Of a stretch of 64,000 nucleotides of DNA, positions 40,539 to 49,699 are shown in pieces (positions within the stretch are counted from its first letter, which is position 1; each line of letters begins with the position of its first letter). The position numbers and the translations under genes are program-made. The notes below the pieces were generated by a model that worked only from the letters and a program-made list of their open reading frames with translations, made no database searches and was not told where the DNA came from. This stretch comes from Alkalicoccus halolimnae (GTDB lineage Bacteria > Bacillota > Bacilli > Bacillales > Salisediminibacteriaceae), in the NCBI RefSeq assembly GCF_008014775.2, contig NZ_CP144914.1, positions 1,054,001-1,118,000 on the forward strand, given 5' to 3'.

Positions 40539-41516
40539 ATGAAAAAGTGGTTAGCAGGAAGTGGAATATTTTTACTGATCAGCGGATGTGCAGGAACGAA
40601 TGAAGAAACAGAAGATAATGAAGGATCAGAGGGAACTCAAAAACAGGAGAATTCAGAAGCGGCGGAGGACATGGTGGAAATAGAAGAGAGCGGTATCGAA
40701 TCGATCAGCCACATCCACGGGTTGGAATTTGACCGTGAGAATCCGGATATTTTATATGCAGCAACTCATCATGGAGTAGTACTCATCACAGAAGACGGTG
40801 TATGGAATCAGCCGGCAGAAGCAGAACATCAGCACGATTTAATGGGTTTTGCAGTTAGTGAAAGCAATCGAATGGTTTCAAGCGGTCACCCGAGCCATGA
40901 TTCTGATCTCGGCAATCCTCTCGGTTTTATGGAAAGCAGTGACAGGGGTGAAACGTGGGAGCAGATTTCTCTCCAGGGGGAAGTGGATTTTCACTTGTTT
41001 AACGTGAACCAAAGCGATCCGGATACAATTTACGGTATAGATGGAATGGGGAACGGAATGATGAAAAGTGAGGACGGTGGAGAGACATGGGAAATTCCAG
41101 AACTCGACGGTCTTGATGTAGAATACCCGGATATTTATGCTCTCCTATCTGACCCTGAAAATCCTGAAAGGGTGCTGATTGGTGCAAGCACAGGAATTTA
41201 TGTATCGGAAGACGGTGGAGAAGCGTGGGAAGCGGTGAAAAAAGACGGTACGATCACAAGCGCAGCAGCTGCGGACGGTAAATTATATGGTTATTTGCTT
41301 GAAGAACAGGGTTCTTATCTGGCAGTGAGCAATGATTTTGGAGAAACGTGGGAACAAAAAAATCTTTCCTTTGAAGAAGATGCCGCCCTGCACCTTGCCA
41401 TCCACCCTGAAGATTCGGAAATAATTGCTGTGGCTACTGGAGAAGGGGATCTTTTATTAACGAGAAATGATGGAGAATCCTGGGAAACGCTTGCAGAAGC
41501 TGGAGAACGACAGTAA
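40539..41516 (+). CDS. lipoprotein with BNR/Asp-box repeats
   Basis: Exported lipoprotein: signal peptide with lipobox LISGC (Cys near 18), then a Glu-rich linker (residues 20-50). The remaining 270 residues form a beta-propeller of sialidase/photosystem-stability type with Asp boxes SSDRGETWEQI, SEDGGETWEI, SEDGGEAWEAV, SNDFGETWEQ and TRNDGESWETL. Conserved HIHGLEFDRENPDILYAATHHGV. I recall such proteins in Bacillota named F510_1955-type glycosylhydrolases, but catalytic residues of a sialidase are not evident; it may bind a ligand or metal instead. AAAAGGAGGTCCGGCTT precedes the ATG. Confidence 0.8.
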   Translation: MKKWLAGSGIFLLISGCAGTNEETEDNEGSEGTQKQENSEAAEDMVEIEESGIESISHIHGLEFDRENPDILYAATHHGVVLITEDGVWNQPAEAEHQHDLMGFAVSESNRMVSSGHPSHDSDLGNPLGFMESSDRGETWEQISLQGEVDFHLFNVNQSDPDTIYGIDGMGNGMMKSEDGGETWEIPELDGLDVEYPDIYALLSDPENPERVLIGASTGIYVSEDGGEAWEAVKKDGTITSAAAADGKLYGYLLEEQGSYLAVSNDFGETWEQKNLSFEEDAALHLAIHPEDSEIIAVATGEGDLLLTRNDGESWETLAEAGERQ

Positions 41517-41603
41517 TCAATTATTGACAATTTTCCGTTAATTTATCCTGTTTTTCCTTTGAAAAAGTGGTAAAATTAACACAGCAGGGAAGGGGCGTAC
41601 GCA

Positions 41604-42221
41604 ATGAAGATCTGGCTTCGGAAATTTACGATAATTATGTTGACTGTGCTCACACTCGGGGCCTACGTCCCGCCGGTTTACGGAGAAGCAGAGAGCGATA
41701 ATGATGAGGAATTCCCGGACGCGGGTAAGCAGGGAACTGCCGGAAGCGCGTTTGATAATATTGAAGACAGTTCAATAGAAGAATCGGAAGAAGACATAGA
41801 AGATCTCTGGTCGATGGATGCATATATTGATGAGATGACTCTGCAGGCCCGGGAACAGATGATGTCCAAACTGGGACCGAAAATTGTGAACCGGGTGGAA
41901 GATGACATTCTTGAAGATATCCTTCCGCAGATTGAGGACGTCATTTCCCACGTATATGAACAGTCAGGCGAAGAAACGGTGCCGAACTTTACGATTACCG
42001 AACATCCTTCCACAGGCTACGGAGAGAAAATTTTTCATATATACGATGAAGATGCAGAAACCGATATCGTCCGCTTTCACGTTCGCCGGGACATGAAACC
42101 GAAGCAGGGGTATTTCTTCAACTTTCATTATCACCTGAAAGATGACGGGTTTGAAGAACATCATTCCATCGGTGATATTTACTGGGACAAAAATACGCCT
42201 CCTAAATGGATGGCTCATTAA
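41604..42221 (+). CDS. ypjP: YpjP-like exported protein
   Basis: 205 residues with a signal peptide or anchor (WLRKFTIIMLTVLTLGAYVPPVYG), an acidic Glu/Ser/Asp stretch (residues 27-70) and a folded C-terminal part (FTITEHPSTGYGEKIFHIYDEDAETDIVRFHVRRDMKPKQGYFFNFHYHLKDDGFEEHHSIGDIYWDKNTPPKWM), matching the B. subtilis YpjP family as I remember it. Function unknown. GGGAAGGGGCGTACGCA precedes the ATG. Own transcription unit. Confidence 0.75.
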   Translation: MKIWLRKFTIIMLTVLTLGAYVPPVYGEAESDNDEEFPDAGKQGTAGSAFDNIEDSSIEESEEDIEDLWSMDAYIDEMTLQAREQMMSKLGPKIVNRVEDDILEDILPQIEDVISHVYEQSGEETVPNFTITEHPSTGYGEKIFHIYDEDAETDIVRFHVRRDMKPKQGYFFNFHYHLKDDGFEEHHSIGDIYWDKNTPPKWMAH

Positions 42222-42256
42222 CAAAAAGCACCTCTGCACTCAGGGGGTGCTTTTTG
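42222..42256 (+). terminator. terminator after ypjP
   Basis: AAAAAGCACC ... GGGTGCTTTTT stem-loop, starting at the stop codon. Confidence 0.85.
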
Positions 42257-42365
42257 ATTACTTTGAGGCTTTTCCGGAAAGGTTTTTGAGCGCGGCAGGT
42301 GTGCCGCGAAGTAAAATGATTTATAATAGATAAGACTAGAAAGTATGGAGAGGGGACATGCCTGT

Positions 42366-44090
42366 ATGACAGCTCAGCAAAGGCTGAAAGAGCTTTCGAA
42401 ACAGGATAAAAAAACAAGATATCTACTCATGCTTGTGTCGACGGCCATTGGGCTGACGATTGTGGCACAGGCATATTTTATTGTAGCAGTGGTCGACAGG
42501 ATTTTTCTGCAGGGGGCCCCTTTTTCAGACATCATTCACCTTTTGGGCGGTGTGCTCCTTTCACTGGGACTCCGGGCTGTACTGCAATATGTGAATAATC
42601 GAACAGGCGAGAAAATGGCGGCAGAGATGAAACAGAACTTCCGCCGGCGTCTTCTCCGGAAATATGCAGGAAACCCTGTACAGGCTTCCGCAGAAGGACA
42701 GTCCGGATCCAAAGTAAGCGTCATGCTGGATGCCGTCGACGAGCTGGATGCCTACTTCAGCCAGTATTACGTAGTTATGATGCAGTCTTCCCTCGTACCG
42801 CTTATCCTGCTTGGAGCCGTGTTTTATATGAACTGGGTTTCCGGATTGATTCTTCTTATTACAGCACCTTTTATTCCGATTACAATGATAATTATCGGAA
42901 AAAATACGCAGAAGAAATCAGACGAACAAATGGAAAAACTGAATGCCTTTTCAGGGAAATTTTTAGATATACTTCAAGGACTGTCGACTCTGAAACTTTT
43001 CGGCAGAGCGAAAAAACAGGAGAAAGAAATTGAACAGAGCAGTCTCAACTACCGTGACGCTACGATGGATGTTTTAAAAATCGCTTTTTTAACTTCGCTT
43101 ATGCTGGAGTTTATTTCCATGCTCAGTATCGCGCTCGTAGCGCTGGAAGTTGGTCTGCGTCTGGTTGTATACGATCAGCTTTCTTTCTTTATTGCTTTTT
43201 TCGTGCTTATTCTTGCTCCGGAATTTTTTGCGTCACTCAAAGAAATGGGAAGTGCTTTTCATTCCGGACGCGGGAGCATGGCAGCAGCGGAGAGAATTTA
43301 TGCAGAACTGGATAAAGAGGAAGAAACAGTTGCATGGGGAGACAAGGAAGTACCTGCGAAGCCTTCTCTTACTTTTCGGGAAAGCAGCTTCAGCTATGAC
43401 GCGGAACGATTTGAGCTTGGTCCGATAAACGCCCACGTGGAGGCAGGCTCCCATGCGGCCGTAATAGGACGGAGCGGCTCAGGAAAATCAACGATGCTTC
43501 AGCTCGTGTCGGGTCTGCTGCCTGTCAAAGGAGACCTGCTGATTAACGGGGAACCGCTTTCCGTATACAAAGAAGAGTCGTGGTACTCACAGCTTGCCTA
43601 CGTAACCCAGCATCCTTATCTGTTCTCTGGAACACTCAGGGAAAATATCATTCTTGGCACCCCGGAATACGTCGGAACCGACCTTGACGCGGCTGTGGAA
43701 AAAGCAGGTCTTACCGAAGTGGTGGAGCAGCTTCCAGACGGACTGGAAACACTGGTGGGAGAAGGTGGAAGAGGACTTTCCGGAGGGGAGAAGCAGCGTG
43801 TGGCTCTCGCCCGGGCTTTTATGAAAAAGCCGACCTTTCTATTATTTGATGAGCCGACAACAGGACTCGATGTGAAAACGGAACAGGTGCTCCAGCGTTC
43901 GATTGAGGAGCTTTCGAGAAATGCAACCGTTCTTACCGTTGCTCATCGTCTCCATACGATTAAAAAAGCGGATCAGATCCTGCTTCTGGAGAATGGGCGT
44001 GTCCATGCTTCCGGTTCCCACGACGAGCTGCTTGCAGGAAATGATGCTTACCGGCAGATGGTCAACGTCCATGAGGGGGTGCAGATATGA
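42366..44090 (+). CDS. cydD: thiol reductant ABC exporter subunit CydD
   Basis: Half-transporter (six membrane helices plus ABC domain) that with CydC exports cysteine/glutathione-type thiols and is needed to assemble cytochrome bd. In 574 residues: TM region with VQYVNNRTGEKMAAEMKQNFRRRLLRKYAGNP, Walker A IGRSGSGKST, Q loop VTQHPYLFSG, signature LSGGEKQRVALARAF, Walker B LLFDEPTTGLD, and AHRLHTIKKADQILLLENG. Start ATG 42366 after GGAGAGGGGACATGCCTGT rather than the frame opening at 42345. Overlaps cydC by ATGA. cydAB are not in the window, unlike the cydABCD operon of B. subtilis. Confidence 0.9.
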   Translation: MTAQQRLKELSKQDKKTRYLLMLVSTAIGLTIVAQAYFIVAVVDRIFLQGAPFSDIIHLLGGVLLSLGLRAVLQYVNNRTGEKMAAEMKQNFRRRLLRKYAGNPVQASAEGQSGSKVSVMLDAVDELDAYFSQYYVVMMQSSLVPLILLGAVFYMNWVSGLILLITAPFIPITMIIIGKNTQKKSDEQMEKLNAFSGKFLDILQGLSTLKLFGRAKKQEKEIEQSSLNYRDATMDVLKIAFLTSLMLEFISMLSIALVALEVGLRLVVYDQLSFFIAFFVLILAPEFFASLKEMGSAFHSGRGSMAAAERIYAELDKEEETVAWGDKEVPAKPSLTFRESSFSYDAERFELGPINAHVEAGSHAAVIGRSGSGKSTMLQLVSGLLPVKGDLLINGEPLSVYKEESWYSQLAYVTQHPYLFSGTLRENIILGTPEYVGTDLDAAVEKAGLTEVVEQLPDGLETLVGEGGRGLSGGEKQRVALARAFMKKPTFLLFDEPTTGLDVKTEQVLQRSIEELSRNATVLTVAHRLHTIKKADQILLLENGRVHASGSHDELLAGNDAYRQMVNVHEGVQI

Positions 44091-45802
44091 AACAGATTAC
44101 AAAACTGTTAATGGAGGAAAAGAAAGATATTTACCTTTCCGTTCTCTTTGGGTTTCTGGCAGCGATGGGAGCGGTAGCCCTGTTCGCAAACAGCGGCTAT
44201 CTTATTTCATCTGCCGCGATTATGCCTCCGTTGTACGTTCTGACTGTTTCAATAGCCCTTTTAAAACTGTTCAGTTTCTCCAGAGCGCTGAGCCGTTATG
44301 CGGAACGGCTTTATTCGCACCGGGCTACGTTTACGATGCTCAGCTCGGTCCGAACGCATTTTTTCCGGCGCCTGGAGCCTCTTGCACCGCGGATTTCTCA
44401 GAAATTTAAAAGCGGGGACCTTCTTTCCAGAATCGTCGGAGACGTAGAGAGTCTGCAGAATTACTTTTTAAGAGTGTATTATCCGCCGCTCGTGATGGCA
44501 GCCGCTTTCTTAGCAACGATAGCATTTACGGCTTACTTTTCTGTTATCACGGCAGCTATTCTTATTCTTGGAGTGCTCGTAACCGGCTGGTTTCTCCCGG
44601 CGTGGTTTTCCGTCCGCCAGAAAAAGAAAGCAGAAGACGTACGGCAGGCAAGAGGGAGTGTTTCTACGGAGGCGACGGAATTTCTGTACGGTTTTCGTGA
44701 CTTAAAGCTTCATCAGCAGCTTGATAAAAAAGAAGCGATGCTCATGGATGAGTCCGCAAAGTACGTAGATGAACAGGCCAGAGCCTCAAGGAAAAGACTG
44801 GCGAGCCGCACGTGGAATCAGGGAGCCGCTTTTGTCGTTTCCTGGCTTGTACTTACTATCGGCGCCCTGCTCGTCACGATGGGCCAGCTTGACGGAATTT
44901 TTCTGGCTATGCTCGTGATGGTCAGTTTAACAGTGTTTGAAAATGTGACACCGATGGCTGCGTACCCATCCTATAAAGAAGAAAGCAGACAGGCAGCGGG
45001 GAGGCTTGAAAACGTGATGGAAGACGAAACGTCTAAAATACCGGACAAGACAGACCCGCAGCCTTTTCCATCGGGGATACCGGACGTATCTTTTCAAAAC
45101 GTTACGTTTACTTTTCCAGAAGAAGACCGGCCTGCATTAAGAAATATCAGTTTCACGATTGAAAAGGGCTCCAGAACAGCAGTCGTCGGTGCAAGTGGTT
45201 CCGGTAAATCGACGCTGCTGCAGCTTCTATTAAGCATTTACCTGCCGGATCAGGGGGAAGTGAAATTTGGAGATCTGTCAACGAACCGTCTTCAGGAAGA
45301 AGAAATATGGCAGTCGGTTAATGCTGTGCTTCAGGATCAGCACTTCTTTTATGGAACGATAAGAGAAAATCTGCTTCTTGCAAAAAGCGGGGCAGAAGAT
45401 GAAGAACTGAGAACGGTGCTGGACCGGCTGAAGCTGGAGCACCTTGACCTGAATGAAGCTGTCCAGGAAAAAGCGGGCAACCTCTCCGGAGGCGAACGGC
45501 AGAGGCTGGGACTGGCCCGGGCCCTGCTCCGTAACGTGCCGGTGTGGCTTCTCGACGAACCGACGTCCTCCGTCGATGCGGCGACGGAAAAGCACGTTCT
45601 TGAGGAAGTTTACAAGGAGGCATCGGAAGGGACGATGATCGTTGTGAGCCACCGCCTTCAGGGACTGGAAGAAATGGACCAGATTCTTGTAATGGATGCA
45701 GGAGCAGTCGTAGAATCCGGGACGTATCAGGAACTGATGAAACGACGCGGCGTTTTTTACAGCATGAAAGAAACCGAAGCAGAGTTGTTTATGACTGGTT
45801 AA
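44087..45802 (+). CDS. cydC: thiol reductant ABC exporter subunit CydC
   Basis: Partner half-transporter, 571 residues: N-terminal six helices, FSRALSRYAERLYSHRATFTMLSSVRTHFFRRLEPLAP (typical CydC cytosolic helix), Walker A VGASGSGKST, signature LSGGERQRLGLARALL, Walker B WLLDEPTSSVD, SHRLQGLEEMDQILVMDAG. Translationally coupled to cydD. A stable hairpin follows. Confidence 0.9.
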   Translation: MKQITKLLMEEKKDIYLSVLFGFLAAMGAVALFANSGYLISSAAIMPPLYVLTVSIALLKLFSFSRALSRYAERLYSHRATFTMLSSVRTHFFRRLEPLAPRISQKFKSGDLLSRIVGDVESLQNYFLRVYYPPLVMAAAFLATIAFTAYFSVITAAILILGVLVTGWFLPAWFSVRQKKKAEDVRQARGSVSTEATEFLYGFRDLKLHQQLDKKEAMLMDESAKYVDEQARASRKRLASRTWNQGAAFVVSWLVLTIGALLVTMGQLDGIFLAMLVMVSLTVFENVTPMAAYPSYKEESRQAAGRLENVMEDETSKIPDKTDPQPFPSGIPDVSFQNVTFTFPEEDRPALRNISFTIEKGSRTAVVGASGSGKSTLLQLLLSIYLPDQGEVKFGDLSTNRLQEEEIWQSVNAVLQDQHFFYGTIRENLLLAKSGAEDEELRTVLDRLKLEHLDLNEAVQEKAGNLSGGERQRLGLARALLRNVPVWLLDEPTSSVDAATEKHVLEEVYKEASEGTMIVVSHRLQGLEEMDQILVMDAGAVVESGTYQELMKRRGVFYSMKETEAELFMTG

Positions 45803-45807
45803 TTGGC

Positions 45808-45851
45808 AAGGGAGCTTCTCCAAAAGGTTGACGGAGGAAGCTCCCTTCCTG
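45808..45851 (+). terminator. terminator after cydDC
   Basis: AAGGGAGCTTC-TCC ... GGA-GGAAGCTCCCTT stem; the following TCCTG is a poor T tract. Confidence 0.6.
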
Positions 45852-45933
45852 TATCTGACAAGAAAACATATACCGTTTTTAAAGCAGGTGAGTCGGGAAC
45901 AGGAACCAGAGAAGATGACCTTTTTTCTGGAAG

Positions 45934-46250
45934 GGCTACCTTGAAAATAAAGTAGAAAATAGGTGAACGTGCGCTTTCGTTTCCATGGGGACGCTTTCCG
46001 GGCCGGCCTCAGCTAATTCCGTCCTCCCTGCGTTCGGGCGGAGTGGGGCTCGTCCTTATTCGCCCCATGTCCACTCCAGCGCCCAGTAAAAATACGGAGC
46101 AGGATCGGCCTTCTAATAAAGAAACCCCCTTCTGCCTATCCTTTATTCGACCTTTATAGAGGGGGGCATTCCATTCCTAATAGAAGGCCATTTTCATGCC
46201 TTATGGTGCCGCCATCCTGCATAAGTGTCTCTGTTAAAGCTCCGTTTTGT
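45934..46250 (-). repeat. dispersed repeat family 1, full-length copy, reverse orientation
   Basis: Read on the minus strand it begins ACGGAGCTTTAACAGAG, contains GGCATGAAAATGGCCTTCTA, GACATGGGGCGAATAAGGAC, AGCTGAGGCCGGCCCGGAAA and CCCCATGGAAACGAAAGCGC, and ends TTATTTTCAAGGTAGC. It lacks the ACTCCGGGGCG segment present in forward copies. Confidence 0.85.
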
Positions 46251-46383
46251 TTTCGGGATGCCTGCGGCTCCTCCACGGCATGTCAGTTGAAGCGAAGTTT
46301 CTACGTGTATCAATAACAGCCTTTAGCACAGCTTATGAAGAAGAGCGACCAAGGTTGAATCAGAAGAAAAGGAGTGGTCAGAA

Positions 46384-47874
46384 ATGAAGCAGTCAGAATA
46401 CATAGAGAATGATGCAGCAGGCCTGGCGGAAAAAATGAAAAACGGAGACGTCTCGGCAGCGGAAGTGTTTCAAGCTTTTCAGGAAAGGCTGGAAAAAGTA
46501 AATCCATCTTTGAATGCTGTCGTCCGCACCCGTCTGGAAAAAGCGGAAAAAGAAACGTTTTCAAAAAATGCTCCCTTAGCCGGTGTGCCTTTTTTAACAA
46601 AGGATCTCTCCCAGGCAATAAAAGGAGAACGTCTTACAGCTGGATCGAAGCTTCTAAATAAACAGGCAGACAGAAATTCCTATCTCGTCGATGCTTTTCA
46701 GAAAGCAGGACTGCGCATAGGAGGGCAGACGAATACTCCGGAATTCGGATTGAAAAATATTACTGAACCAAAGCGGTTCGGCCCTGTCAGAAATCCGCAC
46801 GATACGAGTTTCAGTGCCGGAGGTTCAAGCGGCGGAGCGGCAGCTGCAGTAGCAGCGGGAATCGTTCCTACTGCCGGTGCAAGTGACGGCGGAGGATCGA
46901 TTCGGATACCTGCTTCTTTTACGGGAATTTTCGGTTTGAAGCCGACTAGAGGAAGAACACCGGTGAGCCCTGGAAGCGGCCGGCAGTGGCAGGGAGCTGC
47001 TGTCGGATTCGCCGTGAGCCGGACCGTAAGAGACAGTGCTGTCCTGCTGAAAGAAACCCAGACGCTGCAGCTTGAATCTGCTTTTCCATTTCCTGAAATC
47101 GATGAAAGTGATTTTGTGGTAATTGGAGAGCCTGTAAAGAAAAAGCTGCGTATCGCTTTTTCATGCGCATCTCCTCAGGGCACCACGGTCAGCAGGGAAG
47201 CCAGACAGGCTGTTCGTGAAACGGCTTCTTTCTTGAAAGACGAGGGACATAACGTGGAAGAAGCAGCTCCTGAGATAAACGGGACTTCCCTTATCGAGCA
47301 GTATTACTTAATGAACAGCGGGGAAATGGCGTCAGTGACGGAGCAGCTCGAAGCAGCTTTTGGAAGAAAGCTGGACGATGAAGAACTGGAGCTTGAATCG
47401 TGGATGCTTAAAGAAGCGGGCAGGTTTGTGACGGCGGCTGCCTATACACAAAGTCTCCAGGCATGGGATACAGCTTCTGCTGCCGTACACGATTTTCACG
47501 ACCGTTACGATATTTACCTGACTCCTGCAGCAGCTTCCTCTGCTCCAAAAGCCGGGGAATTAACATACAGCAGGGACAGTGAATCAGCCTTACGTGAAAA
47601 AATGAAACAGACGCCAAACAAACAGGAGCTCATCTATGAAATGTTTGCTCCTAGTCTCGCCTATACCCCGTTTACTCAGCTTGCCAATTTAACAGGGCAG
47701 CCGGCAGTGTCCATGCCTTTAGGAGAGGATGATAAAGGCATGCCGATAGGAGTTCAGGCGATGGCTGCAAAAGGAGAGGAAATTTTGCTGCTTCAGGCAG
47801 CGGCTATGCTGGAGCAGTCGTCCCTCTGGAAGCAGCGTGGGGCAGTGACTCCGGAACCTCTATCTGATAAATGA
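46384..47874 (+). CDS. amidase signature family enzyme
   Basis: Hydrolyses an amide bond with a Ser-cisSer-Lys triad. In 496 residues: Lys in PLAGVPFLTKDLSQ (about residue 73), FSAGGSSGGAAAAVAAG (first Ser), and GASDGGGSIRIPASFTGIFGLKPTRGR (nucleophile Ser in the GGSIR-type loop). The C-terminal half is a large variable region with YTPFTQLANLTGQPAVSMPLG. Not a GatA: no gatB/C nearby and the sequence resembles stand-alone amidases. Substrate unknown. AAAAGGAGTGGTCAGAA precedes the ATG. Confidence 0.88.
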   Translation: MKQSEYIENDAAGLAEKMKNGDVSAAEVFQAFQERLEKVNPSLNAVVRTRLEKAEKETFSKNAPLAGVPFLTKDLSQAIKGERLTAGSKLLNKQADRNSYLVDAFQKAGLRIGGQTNTPEFGLKNITEPKRFGPVRNPHDTSFSAGGSSGGAAAAVAAGIVPTAGASDGGGSIRIPASFTGIFGLKPTRGRTPVSPGSGRQWQGAAVGFAVSRTVRDSAVLLKETQTLQLESAFPFPEIDESDFVVIGEPVKKKLRIAFSCASPQGTTVSREARQAVRETASFLKDEGHNVEEAAPEINGTSLIEQYYLMNSGEMASVTEQLEAAFGRKLDDEELELESWMLKEAGRFVTAAAYTQSLQAWDTASAAVHDFHDRYDIYLTPAAASSAPKAGELTYSRDSESALREKMKQTPNKQELIYEMFAPSLAYTPFTQLANLTGQPAVSMPLGEDDKGMPIGVQAMAAKGEEILLLQAAAMLEQSSLWKQRGAVTPEPLSDK

Positions 47875-47967
47875 TAAAAAGACTGCAGCAGTCGTGTAAT
47901 TTAAATCATAAGCTGGTTACGAAAGTTAATTTCCAGCAGAATATTACCTGGTGAAAGGATGGTTCAT

Positions 47968-48063
47968 ATGTATTTACCAGTCATCGTTATTCTTGTTGGA
48001 ATAATGATTTGTCTCATTGGAGGAGTCTCCTATCTGCTTTATCGTCACCGCCTGAAAAAGTAA
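47968..48063 (+). CDS. 31-residue single-helix membrane miniprotein
   Basis: Reads MYLPVIVILVGIMICLIGG then VSYLLYRHRLKK and stop: one uninterrupted membrane helix with a basic C-terminal tail (positive-inside topology). GTGAAAGGAT lies seven bases ahead of the ATG. Too short for most annotation pipelines. An in-frame ATG three codons upstream exists but would overlap the ribosome site. Function unknown; could be a small membrane regulator. Confidence 0.5.
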   Translation: MYLPVIVILVGIMICLIGGVSYLLYRHRLKK

Positions 48064-48202
48064 ACAGCGGAGGGATACATACCCGTATGTTTATAAATAT
48101 GACCTTTTCTTATGCTTTTCATAAAATCAGACTTAAAAAGGCTGTGTTAAAAGGTCTATCGAGACAGCCTGGAAAGCACGCGCGGAGCTGGACAAGGTGT
48201 TA

Positions 48203-48240
48203 AAAAGCCTGTTAGACGTGGATTTGTCTAACAGGCTTTT
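48203..48240. terminator. terminator before YeeE gene end
   Basis: AAAAGCCTGTTAGAC ... GTCTAACAGGCTTTT perfect stem; can serve both strands. Confidence 0.85.
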
Positions 48241-48303
48241 GTCCGTGCGAAGCCGTGCCTTATATCCTTATGAGGGACGGCTTCGCTTTTTCTTATTGTT
48301 TCA

Positions 48304-49560
48304 TCAGCAGAAGGTATCTTTGGATTTAGGGACTGATAATCCGAACAAAGGACGCAGGAATAAAGCGAAAAATGTTCCGAGAAGTGCCATGACAGCCCAG
48401 AGGTAACCGTGAAGGCTGAAGGATGCAATACCGCCGAAGTAGGCGCCGATGTTACAGCCGAAAGCAAGCCTTGCACCGTAGCCCATAAACAGACCGCCGA
48501 TTACAGCTGCTGCCACGTTTTTTCCGTTAATAGAAGTAAATTTAAACAAACCGCCCGCAGCTGATGCGAGGAATGCACCGATGATGACGCCGAAGTTCAG
48601 GATAGTCGTGGCATCAGAGAAAATTGAAGCTTCGAGTGCTGCAGCGCTTTCTCCCTGCCAGTATCCCCAGGAGGCTACATCCATGCCTGCAAAAGAGGCT
48701 GCTTTTGAACCCCAGAGAGCGAAAGCGGACGTGATCCCCCACGGTTCACCCCGGGTCATAAGCGTCAGGGCATTTAATCCAGCTAGCCCAATGGCGGCTG
48801 CAAACAACGGCCAGGAGCCGCGTAATATTCTCTTGAAGCCGTTTGTTGACGGTACCGGAGCAAGCGCCGGGGCATTTCTTTTTCTTTCTATAACGAGCGT
48901 AATCCATGCAATAAGTGCAAATAAAATAATGGAAACGAGCCAGGCGCCTCCATAGCCGAGTCCGGTGGATTCTGCTAAAGAAATCGGCTGGGTACTCGGC
49001 ATCTCTTCTGTCCAGAACGGAAGGTGGGCCGCTCCAATGACGGACCCGACGATAAAGAAGAGTAACGTGACGAACATAACCGTACGTCCGCCTCCAACAG
49101 CGAATAAAGTGCCGGAAGCACAGCCGCCTCCCAGCTGCATGCCGATCCCGAAAAGAAAAGCACCGAGAACGACGCTTACCCCGAGTGGAGCTACATACCC
49201 GCTTACTTCTACATCAAAAAACGAGATGCCGAAAGCGAGAATGGGAGCAAAGAGTGTCACCGCTGCTGCAAGCATCACCATGTGGGAGCGGATCGCCTTC
49301 CCGTTTCCGACAGCCATAAAACGCCGGAAAGCCGAAGTGAAGCCGAACCTGGCATGAAACAGCGTATAACCGAGAAGCAGGCCGATCAGAAGCAGCACTG
49401 GCTGCATTGGTTCCTGCGTAGCGAATAAAAAGACGGCAAACAGGGCAGTCAGAATAAGGCCTCCGGTAATTAATTTCATTTGTGGCTGGTCAAGCACAGT
49501 GGAGTCACGTTTTTCTACATCCTCCTGTGCACCGGCGGAATGGACATACGTTTCAGCCAT
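48304..49560 (-). CDS. YeeE/YedE family sulfur-compound transporter
   Basis: 418-residue polytopic membrane protein formed of two homologous halves. Each half has the cysteine motif of thiosulfate carriers (TsuA/YeeE): MQLGGGCASGTLFAVGGGR and RLAFGCNIGAYFGGIASFS. The hydrophilic N-terminal 25 residues are extra. AGGAGGTTTTATAG precedes the ATG. The family moves thiosulfate or other persulfide-like anions by handing them along cysteines. It is divergent from the TGA-containing redox gene at 49700; some YeeE proteins elsewhere are linked to selenium metabolism, which is worth noting but not proof. Confidence 0.88.
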   Translation of the reverse strand: MAETYVHSAGAQEDVEKRDSTVLDQPQMKLITGGLILTALFAVFLFATQEPMQPVLLLIGLLLGYTLFHARFGFTSAFRRFMAVGNGKAIRSHMVMLAAAVTLFAPILAFGISFFDVEVSGYVAPLGVSVVLGAFLFGIGMQLGGGCASGTLFAVGGGRTVMFVTLLFFIVGSVIGAAHLPFWTEEMPSTQPISLAESTGLGYGGAWLVSIILFALIAWITLVIERKRNAPALAPVPSTNGFKRILRGSWPLFAAAIGLAGLNALTLMTRGEPWGITSAFALWGSKAASFAGMDVASWGYWQGESAAALEASIFSDATTILNFGVIIGAFLASAAGGLFKFTSINGKNVAAAVIGGLFMGYGARLAFGCNIGAYFGGIASFSLHGYLWAVMALLGTFFALFLRPLFGLSVPKSKDTFC

Positions 49561-49699
49561 CTATAAAACCTCCTAAACTTAGTTTGATAATCGGGATTAC
49601 GAACGTATCTTACTCTTTCGTATTGTTCTTGTCAAAGAAGAAAGTTTGATATGATAAAGAAAGGGAATAAGGAGAAAAGATTATGAAAGGGTGATAAAT

